From JABDIP01 sp965212545 (GTDB taxonomy: Bacteria; Pseudomonadota; Alphaproteobacteria; DSM-16000; Inquilinaceae), in contig CBDBVB010000030.1 of NCBI GenBank assembly GCA_965212545.1, positions 124,001 to 188,000 on the forward strand: DNA of 64,000 nt, in the 5' to 3' direction. This document shows positions 24,980-34,226 of the stretch, in pieces. A program made the position numbers and the translations under genes. Position 1 is the stretch's first letter, and each line of letters begins with the position of its first letter. The notes below the pieces were generated by a model. The model was not told the origin of the DNA. It did not search any database and worked only from the letters and a program-made list of their open reading frames with translations.

Positions 24980-26368
24980 ATGACAATGTGGTTGCCCTCC
25001 TTGACCGAGCGGCCGGGGCCGAAATATCTGCGCATCGCCGACGCGCTGTCCGAGGATATCTATGCCGGCCGGCTGGCCGCCGGCGACCGGCTGCCGACCC
25101 ATCGCGACCTCGCCTGGAATCTCGGCGTCACGGTCGGCACGATCAGCCGCGCCTATGCCGAGGCGGAGCGCCGCGGTCTGCTGGTGGGAGAGGTCGGGCG
25201 CGGCAGTTACGTGAAGGCCGGCGCCCGATCCACGGCCACCCTGGCGATGCCGGATCCCGGCGGCCCGGCAACCATCGAGCTCGGCATCAACAAGCCGGCG
25301 GCGGCGCTGTCGTCGCCGGAATTCGCTGCCGCCATGACCGATCTGGCGCAGTCCGGTGATCTCGACATGCTGATGAACTATCAGCCCCATACCGGCCGCT
25401 GGGACCACCGGGCCGCCGGTGCGGAATGGATCGCCCGGCGCGGATTCATGGTCGATGCCGGTCAGGTGATGCTGATCAGCGGCGCCGAACATGGCATCGC
25501 GGCCGCCCTGATGGGGCTGACCGACCCCGGCGACGTGGTGCTGGTCGAGGAGCTGACCTGGTCCGGCACACGGGCGCTGGGCAGTCTGCAGCGGCTGTCG
25601 CTGAAGCCGGTCGCCATGGACGAGCACGGGTTGATTCCCGATGCGCTGGAGGCCGCCTGCCGCGCCAGCGGCGCACGCATGCTCTACACCATGCCGACCA
25701 TCCACAATCCGACCACGGTGCTGATGCCGGCGGACCGGCGGGCCGAGATTGCAATGGTCGCCCGAGATCACGGCCTGACCATAGTCGAGGACGATGTCTA
25801 CGGCATGCTGGCGGCCGATGCGCCGCCGCCGCTGTCGGCCTACGCCCCGGAGCGCAGCGTCTACATCACTTCAGCGTCCAAGAGCCTGGCCCCGTGCCTC
25901 AGGATCGGCTACGCGGCAGTGCCGGTGGACCGGACCGGCCGTTTCACCGCGACGTCGCGGGCGCTCAATTGGATGGCGCCTCCGGTCGAGGCCGAGATCC
26001 TGTCGCGTTGGATCCGCTCGGGCGTGGCCGACGAATTGGCCGAGCGTATTCGCGCCGATGCGGTGGCCCGCCTGAAGCTGGCGACGCGCATCCTGGAGGG
26101 CTTCACCTTCCAGGCGACGCCCGGGGCCTTCCATATCTGGCTGGATCTGCCGGAGCCGTGGCGGGCCCAGGACGTCGTCGACGCGGCGCGGGGGCGGGGT
26201 GTGTCGATGACCTCGACCGAGCTGTTCGTGCCCGGCCGGGCGGAGACGCCGCATGCGCTCAGGGTCAGCATCTGTGCCACCCGCACCCATGCCGAACTGA
26301 AGAGCGGCCTGTCGGCGGTGGCCGAACTCCTGCGCCAGGCGCCGGAACCCTGTCTCGCTGTCGCTTAG
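24980..26368 (+). CDS. MocR-type GntR regulator with aminotransferase domain (PdxR-like candidate)
   Basis: 462 aa from ATG 24980 (GGAGG at 24970-24974). N-terminal GntR winged helix: LRIADALSEDIYAGRLAAGD, PTHRDLAWNLGVTVGTISRA. A fold-type I aminotransferase domain follows, with PTIHNPTTV, the Asp in VEDDVYG, and PLP-binding Lys in TSASKSLAP. Such proteins sense PLP or related aldehydes. It precedes a PaiB-like flavoprotein and pdxY, so control of vitamin B6 salvage is the best guess; MocR members controlling GABA or taurine genes are the alternative. Confidence 0.9.
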   Translation: MTMWLPSLTERPGPKYLRIADALSEDIYAGRLAAGDRLPTHRDLAWNLGVTVGTISRAYAEAERRGLLVGEVGRGSYVKAGARSTATLAMPDPGGPATIELGINKPAAALSSPEFAAAMTDLAQSGDLDMLMNYQPHTGRWDHRAAGAEWIARRGFMVDAGQVMLISGAEHGIAAALMGLTDPGDVVLVEELTWSGTRALGSLQRLSLKPVAMDEHGLIPDALEAACRASGARMLYTMPTIHNPTTVLMPADRRAEIAMVARDHGLTIVEDDVYGMLAADAPPPLSAYAPERSVYITSASKSLAPCLRIGYAAVPVDRTGRFTATSRALNWMAPPVEAEILSRWIRSGVADELAERIRADAVARLKLATRILEGFTFQATPGAFHIWLDLPEPWRAQDVVDAARGRGVSMTSTELFVPGRAETPHALRVSICATRTHAELKSGLSAVAELLRQAPEPCLAVA

Positions 26369-26380
26369 GGAATTCCGACC

Positions 26381-27028
26381 ATGTTCACGCCGAAGCCTTT
26401 TGAGGAGGCCGATCTCGGCCGGCTGCGCTCGGTGGTCGAGGCGAACAGCTTCGGCCTGCTGCTGAGCAACGGGCCGGACGTGCCATGTGCAAGCCACCTG
26501 CCGTTCCTGATCGACCTGGATAGGGAGTCCGGCGAAGGCCGGCTGCATTGCCATGTGGCGCGGGCCAACCCGCATTGGCAGGCGATCGAGAAAGATCCCG
26601 CGGTGCTGGCGGTGTTCGCCGGTCCCCATGGCTACATCTCGCCGCGCTGGTATACGACGCCGGTCGGCGTGCCGACCTGGAACTACGTCGCCGTGCATGT
26701 CCATGGACGGGCGACGACCGAGCACGATCCGGCGGCGCTGCGGGAGCATCTGGAGCGCCTGATCGCCGTTCACGAATCCGGCCGGCCGGAGCCCTGGTCG
26801 CTTGCCGAGCCGCCGGCCGGTTTTGTCGACAAGATGCTGACCGGCATCGTCGGGATCGATATCGCCATCGAGCGCATCGAGGGCAAGCGCAAGATGAGTC
26901 AGAACCGGACACCGGCCGATCAGGCCGGGGTGATCGCCGCGCTGCGTTCCGACGGCACCGGAAGCGGCCTGGAGCTGGCCGCCGAGATGGCACCTGACGA
27001 CTTCTCATGGTATCGTACCGATGCCTGA
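26381..27028 (+). CDS. PaiB-like FMN-binding split-barrel protein
   Basis: 215 aa. PaiB family motifs: LRSVVEANSFGLLLS, ASHLPFLID, HVARANPHW, GYISPRWYTT, PTWNYVAVHVHG. FMN-binding split barrel related to pyridoxamine-phosphate oxidase; annotated as negative regulators after Bacillus PaiB. Position 12 bases after MocR and overlapping pdxY by 8 bases suggests a B6- or flavin-linked enzyme rather than a DNA-binding regulator. Confidence 0.9.
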   Translation: MFTPKPFEEADLGRLRSVVEANSFGLLLSNGPDVPCASHLPFLIDLDRESGEGRLHCHVARANPHWQAIEKDPAVLAVFAGPHGYISPRWYTTPVGVPTWNYVAVHVHGRATTEHDPAALREHLERLIAVHESGRPEPWSLAEPPAGFVDKMLTGIVGIDIAIERIEGKRKMSQNRTPADQAGVIAALRSDGTGSGLELAAEMAPDDFSWYRTDA

Positions 27029-27887
27029 CAAGCATCTGAATATACTATCGATTCAATCGACAGTGGCCTACGGACATGTGGGCAACAGCGCGGCGGTGTT
27101 CCCGCTGCAGCGTCTGGGCATCGGGGTCTGGCCGGTGATTACGGTGCATTTCAGCAACCACACCGGCTATGGCGAATGGCGGGGTCCGGTGTTGCCGGCC
27201 GACGACGTCGCCGAGGTCATCCGTGGGATCGGAGAGCGCGGTGCGCTGCCCGGTTGCGACGCGATTTTGAGCGGCTATATGGGCGATGTCACCCTGGGCG
27301 AGGTGATCGTGGATGCGGTTTCACAGATCAAAACGGCCAACCCCGAGGCGCTGTATTGCTGCGACCCGGTGATGGGCGATGTCGGCCGCGGCTTCTTCGT
27401 GCGGCCGGGCATTCCGGAGTTCATGCGGGACCGGGCGGTTCCGGCCGCCGATATCATCACGCCGAACCAGTTCGAACTGGAATTTCTGACCGGCCAATCC
27501 GTCGACACGCTGGACCACGCCTTGGTGGCGGCCGATGCGGCCAGGGCCATGGGGCCGGAGATCGTTCTCCTCACCAGCCTGCAGCGCGACGGCGCGCCAG
27601 CCGACACGATCGAGCTGCTGGCGGTCTCGGGCGAGGGCGCATGGCTGGTCGGAACGCCGCTGCTTCCGATCTCGGTCAACGGCGCCGGCGATATGACGGC
27701 GGCCCTGTTCCTGGCGCATTACCTGAAGTCCGGCGATCCGGCGACGGCGCTCGGCCGGGTGGCCGCCTCGGTGTTCGCGGTGATGGAGGCGACGGTCGCC
27801 GCCGGTGCTCGCGAGATCCAGATCGTCGCCGCCCAGGACGCCATCGCCGACCCGCCGGACCGGTTTCCGGTTGAGCAGGTGCGCTAG
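27021..27887 (+). CDS. pdxY: Pyridoxal kinase PdxY
   Basis: 288 aa, matching E. coli PdxY (287). PfkB/ThiD-like kinase: the start SIQSTVAYGHVGNSAAVFPL, HTGYGEW, ITPNQFELEFLTG, and the catalytic anion-hole motif VNGAGDMTAALFLAH. Phosphorylates pyridoxal to PLP in the salvage pathway. Translationally coupled to the PaiB-like gene; the MocR protein upstream probably senses its product. Confidence 0.93.
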   Translation: MPDKHLNILSIQSTVAYGHVGNSAAVFPLQRLGIGVWPVITVHFSNHTGYGEWRGPVLPADDVAEVIRGIGERGALPGCDAILSGYMGDVTLGEVIVDAVSQIKTANPEALYCCDPVMGDVGRGFFVRPGIPEFMRDRAVPAADIITPNQFELEFLTGQSVDTLDHALVAADAARAMGPEIVLLTSLQRDGAPADTIELLAVSGEGAWLVGTPLLPISVNGAGDMTAALFLAHYLKSGDPATALGRVAASVFAVMEATVAAGAREIQIVAAQDAIADPPDRFPVEQVR

Positions 27888-28003
27888 ACGTGATCCATGG
27901 GCGGATATTGGCCGTAAGACCATGCCGAAGGGCGGCTGCTCTTGCGCGCTGTTTGCAATGCCCGGCCTGGTTGGGCTGAGGATGTCAAAGGTCCAGTGAA
28001 TTC

Positions 28004-28975
28004 ATGAAATCAGGGCGGACTTCTGACCCCCCGGCGCAGCTGGGAGCGGACGCATCCGGCACGTCCGGCGGACTGTCGATGGTTGCCTATGGGCTACTGC
28101 TCATGGCGCCGCTGATGATGGCCAGCAATGTGGTGATCGGCCGGGCGGCTGCGGAAGTGATGCCGCCGGTCGGACTGGCCTTCTGGCGCTGGTCCTTGGC
28201 CCTGGCGTTGATGCTGCCGCTGGCCGGGGCCGGGCTCTGGCGGCACCGCCGGGCGCTGATCCGGCAATGGGCGGTGATCCTGGTGCTGGGCGCGCTCGGC
28301 ATGGGGGTCTGCGGCGCCTTCGTCTATATCGGTTTGAAGACCACGACGGCGACCAATGCAGGACTGATCTATGCCGCCTCGCCGGCGTTGATCCTGTTGA
28401 TCGGGGCAATGTTCCGCGGCGAGGCGGTTCGATTCAGACAGTTGGCGGGGATCGTGCTGGCGATCGCCGGCGTCGCGGCAATCCTGGCGCGCGGCGATCT
28501 GGCGGCGCTGATGGCGTTGCGTTTCACCGTTGGCGATCTCTGGGTGCTGGGCGCGACGATCGCCTGGGCGATCTATTCAGTGCTGTTGAAGCGGCGGGCA
28601 TTGGCCTTGCCCACCTTCGTGCTGTTCGCCGCAATCTCGGCCGCCGGCGTGTTGTGCCTGTTGCCGTTCTATATCGCGGAGACAATGGCCGGCCAGGCCG
28701 TGGTGTGGACTCGTGAGGCGCTGATGAGCGTCGCCGGGGTGGCGGTGTTCGCCTCTGTGCTGGCCTTTTCAAGCTACCAGAAGGGCGTAACCCTGATTGG
28801 CCCGGCCCGCGCCGGCCCCTTCATGTATCTCATGCCCGCCTATGCAGCCGTTCTGGCCATGCTGTTCCTCGGCGAGCGTCTGGCGCTGTTCCACTTCGTC
28901 GGCTTCGCCCTGATCCTGACCGGAGTGATGCTCGCAAGCGCCCGAATCCGGCCCGCGGTTGGCGGTGGTGACTGA
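28004..28975 (+). CDS. EamA/DMT family exporter
   Basis: 323 aa, ten predicted membrane helices in two EamA repeats (GLKTTTATNAGLIYAASPAL in the first half; SYQKGVTLIGPARAGPFMYL in the second). Exports small metabolites; substrate unknown. ATG 28004 lies in a weak context and ATG 28079 is a possible alternative. Confidence 0.9.
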   Translation: MKSGRTSDPPAQLGADASGTSGGLSMVAYGLLLMAPLMMASNVVIGRAAAEVMPPVGLAFWRWSLALALMLPLAGAGLWRHRRALIRQWAVILVLGALGMGVCGAFVYIGLKTTTATNAGLIYAASPALILLIGAMFRGEAVRFRQLAGIVLAIAGVAAILARGDLAALMALRFTVGDLWVLGATIAWAIYSVLLKRRALALPTFVLFAAISAAGVLCLLPFYIAETMAGQAVVWTREALMSVAGVAVFASVLAFSSYQKGVTLIGPARAGPFMYLMPAYAAVLAMLFLGERLALFHFVGFALILTGVMLASARIRPAVGGGD

Positions 28976-29001
28976 CGGCGCGACCCTGACGTCGCCGTAC
29001 C

Positions 29002-29124
29002 TTGACTAAGTCAAATACCGGGGTTGGCTCGTCCATCTGAGGGTGAGGAGCGGCCCGCTGCCATCAACTCTCGGGGACTCAGCCATTATTTGACTTTGTC
29101 AACTAAACCGAACGCCGCTACACT
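29002..29124 (+). promoter_or_regulatory. Promoter with two MarR-type operators
   Basis: Two 13-bp palindromes share the consensus TTGACTWWGTCAA: TTGACTAAGTCAA (29002-29014) and TTGACTTTGTCAA (29090-29102). The second overlaps the -35 TTGTCA (29096-29101) of a promoter with a 17-base spacer and -10 TACACT (29119-29124). Centres are 88 bp apart. Best explained as autoregulatory sites of the MarR-GNAT gene that starts at 29165. Confidence 0.75.
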
Positions 29125-29164
29125 GATCGGGTTCAGATGCCTTCATTGCCAAGGGATTGCCCCG

Positions 29165-30079
29165 GTGCTGGAAGAAATCGATACGGTTCGGCGGTTTTCG
29201 CGGTTCTACACCCATCGCCTCGGCATCCTCCGGCGGCGGCTCTATGAAAGCCCGTTCTCGCTGGCAGAGAGCCGGGTGCTTTACGAGCTCGGTACGCGGG
29301 AGGCGCCGACGGCCAAGGAGCTGAGGGCGGCGCTGGGCCTGGATGCCGGCTATTTGAGCCGCATGCTGACGCGGTTCGAGCAGGACGGCCTGCTGGCGCG
29401 CAAGCGCTCGGAGGCTGATGCCAGAAGCAACATTCTGGAACTGACATCGGCCGGGCAGGTTGCGTTCGAACACATCGAAGACCGGTCGCGCCAGGAGGTC
29501 GGCGATCTGTTGCGGGAGTTGTCGGACAGCGACCTGACTCGGCTCGGCGTGGCGTTGCGCGCGGTCGAAGCCATCCTGGCGAACGGGCGCGGCCGAGAAC
29601 CCGAAATCTCGCTGCGCCCTCATCGGACCGGCGACATCGGCTGGGTGATCGAGCGGCACGCGGCGCTCTATGCCGAGGAATATGGCTGGGACAACTCGTT
29701 TGAGGCGCTGGTGGCGGAGATCGCCGCGAAGTTCCTGCGCGACCGGGATCCGGGCTGCGAGCACGCCTGGATCGCAGAATGCGATGGCGCGCGGGTCGGC
29801 TGCGTGTTCCTGGTACGGGAGTCGGAAGAACTGGCGCGGCTGCGCTTGCTGCTGGTCGAACCGAAGGTGCGCGGTCTCGGGATCGGACGCCGGCTTGTTC
29901 GGCAATGCATCGACACCGCGCGGGAAGACGGCTATCGCGGCATTACGCTTTGGACCAACGGCAACCTTGTCGCCGCGCGGAAGCTCTACCAGGGATTCGG
30001 GTTTGCGCTGACCGCCGAGGCGCCGCATCGCAGTTTCGGCAAGGATCTGATCGGCCAGGACTGGCTGCTGGAGTTCTAG
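29165..30079 (+). CDS. MarR winged-helix - GNAT acetyltransferase fusion
   Basis: 304 aa from GTG 29165 (AAGGG upstream); the frame is open further 5' but that part contains the operators. MarR domain about 1-145 (ELRAALGLDAGYLSRMLTRF, wing around RSEADARSN). GNAT domain about 150-304 (LLLVEPKVRGLGIGRRLVRQ, LWTNGNLVAARKLYQGFGF). A known two-domain family; whether acetylation modulates DNA binding is not established. Probably regulates itself through the twin upstream palindromes. Confidence 0.9.
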   Translation: MLEEIDTVRRFSRFYTHRLGILRRRLYESPFSLAESRVLYELGTREAPTAKELRAALGLDAGYLSRMLTRFEQDGLLARKRSEADARSNILELTSAGQVAFEHIEDRSRQEVGDLLRELSDSDLTRLGVALRAVEAILANGRGREPEISLRPHRTGDIGWVIERHAALYAEEYGWDNSFEALVAEIAAKFLRDRDPGCEHAWIAECDGARVGCVFLVRESEELARLRLLLVEPKVRGLGIGRRLVRQCIDTAREDGYRGITLWTNGNLVAARKLYQGFGFALTAEAPHRSFGKDLIGQDWLLEF

Positions 30080-30131
30080 GCGCCGGGCTGGATGGCCCAC
30101 AATCCGCCTCCTCCCGTGCTAAGAACGGGGC

Positions 30132-32648
30132 ATGATCGATCTGGCCGTCGCGATCCTGGTCTTTGCGGTGCTACTCGCGCTTGTGGCGCTGCTGCAGCCC
30201 TTGGCGCAGCGGTTGGGGCTGCCACATTCGGTCCTGCTGGCCGGGCTGGGGATCGGGCTCGGCGCGGTGTCGCTGCTGGTGCGGGCCAATGACGGCTTCT
30301 CCGTGCTGGCCGGGATCGACGTCCTGTCCTTGGGTTCGGATGCCATCGTGTACCTTTTCCTGCCGGTGCTGCTGTTCCAGACCGGCTTGACGATCGATGT
30401 CCGACGCATGATCGACGACATCGCGCCGATCCTGTTGCTGGCAGTGGTGGCCGTGCTGGTCAGCACCGCCGCTGTCGGACTGGCCCTGGCGGCGGTCTCC
30501 GACGTCGGATTTGTGGTGTGCCTGTTGCTGGGGGCGATTGTCGCCACCACCGATCCTGTGGCGGTGGTCGGCATCTTCCGCGAACTGGGCGCGCCGCGGC
30601 GGCTGCAGATCCTGGTTGAAGGAGAGAGCCTGTTCAACGATGCCGCGGCGATCGCGGCGTTCTCGGTGCTGTTCGCCATGGTGGCCGGCGGCGGCCCGGT
30701 CGACTGGCAGTCCGGCGCCGTGGGATTCGTCCTGGTCTTTGCCGGCGGCATCGCAGGCGGCGTCGCCGGCGCCTGGCTGACGATCCTCTGTCTCAAGCCG
30801 CTGCGCGAACTGCCCCTGGCGGAGGTCACGGTCACCGTGGCCGGCGCCTACCTCACTTTCATTGTCGCGGAGATCTATCTCGGCCAGTCCGGTGTTGTGG
30901 CGGTGGTGGTAGCGGCTCTGATCGTCGGATCGGCCGGGCGCACCCGCATTTCTCCGCGGAGCTGGCGCGGCCTCACCGACATCTGGAACCAGCTCGGCTT
31001 TTGGGCCTCGACACTGATCTTCGTACTGGCTTCGATGCTGGTGCCACGCTTCCTGGCCGATGTCAGGCCGGAGAACGGCCTGTTGCTGGTGGTTCTTGTA
31101 GCAGCCGCCTTTGCGGCACGGGCGGCGGTGCTGTTCGGCGTGCTTCCGGGGCTGAGCGCATGCGGCCTGGCCGAGCGGGTCGGCGGCGCCTACAAGACCG
31201 TCATCCTGTGGGGCGGGCTGCGCGGTGCGGTCACGCTGGCGCTGGCCCTGGCGATCACCGAGAGCGCGGTCGTCTCGCCGGAGATCAAGCGCTTCGTCGG
31301 TGTACTGGCGACCGGGTTCGTGCTTTTCACCCTGCTGGTCAACGCCACCACGCTCAGGCCGGTGCTGCGGCTCCTGAAGCTCGACCGGCTGACGGCGGTC
31401 GAGCAGGCGGTGCGCAATCGAGCGGTGGAGATGGCGCTGGGCACGGTCGCCGAGAAGGTCGCCGTGGCCGCGCCGCGCCACCACATCGCGCCGGAGGTCG
31501 CCGACGACATCGCCGGCGCCTACCGGCGCCGCCTTGCCGATGCCGCCGGCGAAGAGATGGCCGGACCGCTGCCGGAGGCGGACCAACTGCGCATCGGGCT
31601 GGTGGCGCTGGCCGGCCGCGAGGAGGAGCTCTATCTCGGCCATTTCGCCGATCAGACCGTGTCGCGGCGCATGGTGACGGTCTTGGTCGCCAAGGCCGGG
31701 CGCCTGCGGGACGCTGCGAAATCGGGTGGTGCCGAAGCGTATCTCAACGCGGGGCTGGACAGCTTGCGGTTCCGGCTGACCTTCCGGCTGGCAAGCGCCA
31801 TGCACAACCGCTTTGGCATCGAGCGGTTCCTGGCCGGCAAGCTGACCGACCGCTTCGAAACCCTCTTGATCACCCGCATCGTGCTGGAGGAGTTGATCGG
31901 TTTCACCCGCACCAAGCTGTCTGGCCTGCTGGGCAAGGCGATCGCCGAGCGGCTGCGCGAATTGCTGCAGCACCGGCTGGACGGCAGCCAGCGGGCCCAG
32001 GCGGAGCTGTACCGGCAATATCCCGACTATGCGCGGTCCCTTGAGGAGCGGTTCCTGCAGCAGGCCGCGCTGCGTATGGAGGAGGCGGAATACCGCATGC
32101 TGCTTTCGGAATCGGTGATCGGCCCTGAGATCTACCAGGATCTGCAACGCAGCCTCCGCGACGGCTGGAAGACCGTCGCCGGCCGGCCAGAGCTCGATCT
32201 CGGCCTGGAGACCGCCGCCCTGGTCAGCCGCTTTCCCATGTTCGATGTGCTGCCCGAGGCCAAGCTGCGTCAGGTCGTGGGGTTGTTGCGCTCGCGCCTG
32301 GTCTATCCGGGGGAGCGCATCATCACCACCGGCGAACGCGGCGATGCGATGTACTTCATCTCCTCCGGCGCGGTGGAGGTCGATCGTGACGGCAACCGCT
32401 TCACGCTGGGTGCCGGCGATTTCTTCGGCGAGCTGGCGATGCTGGCCAACCGCCGCCGCACCGCCAATGTGACGGCCGTCGGATTCTGCCGCTTGCTGGT
32501 ACTGTCCAGCCGCGACTTCCGCCGCTTCGTACGCAGCGATTCCGATCTGCGCGCCCGCATCCGCGAGATCGCCGAAGAACGCCTGACGGCGGTCGGCCAG
32601 GCGGTCTCGGCGGACCGGGCGAGGGATCTGACCCAGGCGGCGGATTAG
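30132..32648 (+). CDS. CPA1 family Na+/H+ antiporter with C-terminal cyclic-nucleotide-binding domain
   Basis: 838 aa. Twelve or so membrane segments (1-405) with the CPA1 ion-binding motifs GAIVATTDPVAVVG and VEGESLFNDA. Then a ~300-residue helical cytosolic region and a cNMP-binding beta-roll near 700-810 (ISSGAVEVDRDGNRFTLGAG, DFFGELAMLANRRRTANV). The phosphate-binding cassette FGELAML...RRRTA matches cAMP/cGMP sites. A nucleotide-gated proton antiporter for pH or Na+ homeostasis is likely. The gene starts 52 bases after the MarR-GNAT gene. Confidence 0.92.
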   Translation: MIDLAVAILVFAVLLALVALLQPLAQRLGLPHSVLLAGLGIGLGAVSLLVRANDGFSVLAGIDVLSLGSDAIVYLFLPVLLFQTGLTIDVRRMIDDIAPILLLAVVAVLVSTAAVGLALAAVSDVGFVVCLLLGAIVATTDPVAVVGIFRELGAPRRLQILVEGESLFNDAAAIAAFSVLFAMVAGGGPVDWQSGAVGFVLVFAGGIAGGVAGAWLTILCLKPLRELPLAEVTVTVAGAYLTFIVAEIYLGQSGVVAVVVAALIVGSAGRTRISPRSWRGLTDIWNQLGFWASTLIFVLASMLVPRFLADVRPENGLLLVVLVAAAFAARAAVLFGVLPGLSACGLAERVGGAYKTVILWGGLRGAVTLALALAITESAVVSPEIKRFVGVLATGFVLFTLLVNATTLRPVLRLLKLDRLTAVEQAVRNRAVEMALGTVAEKVAVAAPRHHIAPEVADDIAGAYRRRLADAAGEEMAGPLPEADQLRIGLVALAGREEELYLGHFADQTVSRRMVTVLVAKAGRLRDAAKSGGAEAYLNAGLDSLRFRLTFRLASAMHNRFGIERFLAGKLTDRFETLLITRIVLEELIGFTRTKLSGLLGKAIAERLRELLQHRLDGSQRAQAELYRQYPDYARSLEERFLQQAALRMEEAEYRMLLSESVIGPEIYQDLQRSLRDGWKTVAGRPELDLGLETAALVSRFPMFDVLPEAKLRQVVGLLRSRLVYPGERIITTGERGDAMYFISSGAVEVDRDGNRFTLGAGDFFGELAMLANRRRTANVTAVGFCRLLVLSSRDFRRFVRSDSDLRARIREIAEERLTAVGQAVSADRARDLTQAAD

Positions 32649-32657
32649 GGTTGGGCG

Positions 32658-33761
32658 ATGCTGATCCGCGAGGTGCGCGTCTCCGGCTACCGATCGCTCA
32701 GGCAACTGCGCCTGCCGGTCACCGGCCTCGATGTGATTGTCGGCCCGAATGGCTGCGGCAAGAGCAATCTGTACCGCGCCATGGTGCTGTTGGCCGCGGC
32801 AGCGCGGGGCACGCTGGCGCGAACCCTGGCGGAGGAGGGCGGCATCCCGTCGGTGCTGTGGGCCGGTCCGCGTCGCAAGGGGGCCGTGCGCATGAAGATC
32901 GGCGTCGCCTTCGACGATTGGGAGTACGACCTTGCCTGTGGCCTGCCGCGCCCAACCGACGCCGCCTTCGAACTGGACCCGCTGGTCAAGGAGGAAAGGG
33001 TTCGCTTCGAGAAGAACCGGCGCCCGGTCATCATGCTGCAGCGGGAGAATGCCAGCGTCTGGCTGCGCGACCGGGATGGCCGGCGGGAGGCTTATCCGGT
33101 GGAGCTGCTGGCCACGGAATCGTCGCTGTCGCAGATCATGGACCCGCACCGCTATCCGGAGCTGGTCGATCTTCGCGACCGGCTTTCGGCTTGGCGCTTC
33201 TATCACAATTTCCGCACCGACACCGACTCGCCGCTGCGCCAGCCGCAGGTCGGTGTCCTAACGCCGGTCCTGGGTTCCGACGGGGCCGACCTGGCGGCCG
33301 CCTTGAAGACCATTCTCGAATTTGGCGAGGCCGGTGACCTGACCGACGCCCTGCGCGCCGCCTTCCCGGACACCGGCCTGGAGATCGCCGGCCATGGCGG
33401 GCGGCTGGAGGTTGCGCTGGCCATGCCCGGCATCCAGCGGCCCTTCGAGGCGCGCGAACTGTCCGACGGCACGTTGCGCTATCTGTGCCTGCTGGCCGCC
33501 CTGCAAAGCCCGCTGCCGCCGGCCTTCCTGGTGCTGAACGAGCCGGAGACCAGCATCCACCCCGATCTCATCGCACCTCTGGCACATCTGATCGCCAGGG
33601 CCTCAGAGCGCTCGCAGATCTGGGTCATCACCCATTCCGACGTTCTCGCCGGCCATGTCGAGGCGGAAACCGGCCGTCCCCCGATCCGGCTGGAGAAGGT
33701 GGACGGCGAGACCCGCATCGTCGGCCAGCGGCTGGACGGAAGTCTACGGGACGACGATTAG
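32658..33761 (+). CDS. AAA family ATPase (AAA_21/RecF-like)
   Basis: 367 aa. Walker A GPNGCGKSN (29-37), signature ELSDGTLRYLCLLAAL, Walker B-like FLVLNEPETSIHP (Asn in place of the usual Asp, as in part of this family), and the switch VITHSD. Related to orphan SMC-like ATPases, which act in DNA repair or defence; no nuclease or partner gene lies next to it. Nine bases after the antiporter gene, likely an operon by spacing only. Confidence 0.88.
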   Translation: MLIREVRVSGYRSLRQLRLPVTGLDVIVGPNGCGKSNLYRAMVLLAAAARGTLARTLAEEGGIPSVLWAGPRRKGAVRMKIGVAFDDWEYDLACGLPRPTDAAFELDPLVKEERVRFEKNRRPVIMLQRENASVWLRDRDGRREAYPVELLATESSLSQIMDPHRYPELVDLRDRLSAWRFYHNFRTDTDSPLRQPQVGVLTPVLGSDGADLAAALKTILEFGEAGDLTDALRAAFPDTGLEIAGHGGRLEVALAMPGIQRPFEARELSDGTLRYLCLLAALQSPLPPAFLVLNEPETSIHPDLIAPLAHLIARASERSQIWVITHSDVLAGHVEAETGRPPIRLEKVDGETRIVGQRLDGSLRDDD

Positions 33762-33767
33762 CCGGCA

Positions 33768-34226
33768 TCAGCCATCGCGGTTGTCGTCCAGCCAGTCCTT
33801 CAGCCGGCGCAGCAGGCGATGAAGTTTGAGGATGTCGGCTTCCGGCCAGTCGGTGAAGGCCTTGCGGGCCAGCGGGGCCAGCGCCGCGTTGGCCGTGGCG
33901 AATGCGGCGGCCCCGGTCTTGGTCATGAACAGGTGCCTGCTGCGGCCGTCGCCGGCGTCGGGCCGGCTTTCCAGATAGCCACGCCTGACCATCTTCTGCA
34001 CGGTCTTGGTGATACCCGGCTGCGGTGCCTGGAAGGCCGAGGCAATGCCGGACACCGTGCGCGGCCGCGCCGGATCCTTGCTGAAATGGCTCAGCATGAC
34101 GAATTGCGGGAAGGGCAGGCTGCCATCGGCCAGGACCTGATTGGCGCGGGTGACAGCGAGTTGGTTGGCGATGCCGATGAAGTTCAGCACCTCCAGCAGG
34201 GTGGCGTCGTCGACCTTGTCCTGCAT
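33768..34226 (-). CDS. MarR-family regulator
   Basis: 152 aa from ATG 34226, overlapping the nitroreductase stop by one base (TGATG). Winged helix: ARPRTVSGIASAFQAPQPGI, wing RPDAGDGRSRHLFMT. Being the second gene of the nitroreductase operon, it probably represses that operon through the ATTCC-N2-GGAAT boxes at 35407-35447. Confidence 0.9.
   Translation of the reverse strand: MQDKVDDATLLEVLNFIGIANQLAVTRANQVLADGSLPFPQFVMLSHFSKDPARPRTVSGIASAFQAPQPGITKTVQKMVRRGYLESRPDAGDGRSRHLFMTKTGAAAFATANAALAPLARKAFTDWPEADILKLHRLLRRLKDWLDDNRDG

Noticed and set aside
30171..33206. Very long open frame on the minus strand opposite the antiporter and ATPase genes
   Set aside because: It mirrors the codon bias of the two real plus-strand genes, is rich in Gln/Arg/His/Gly, and shows no family motif. 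High G+C produces such antisense frames.
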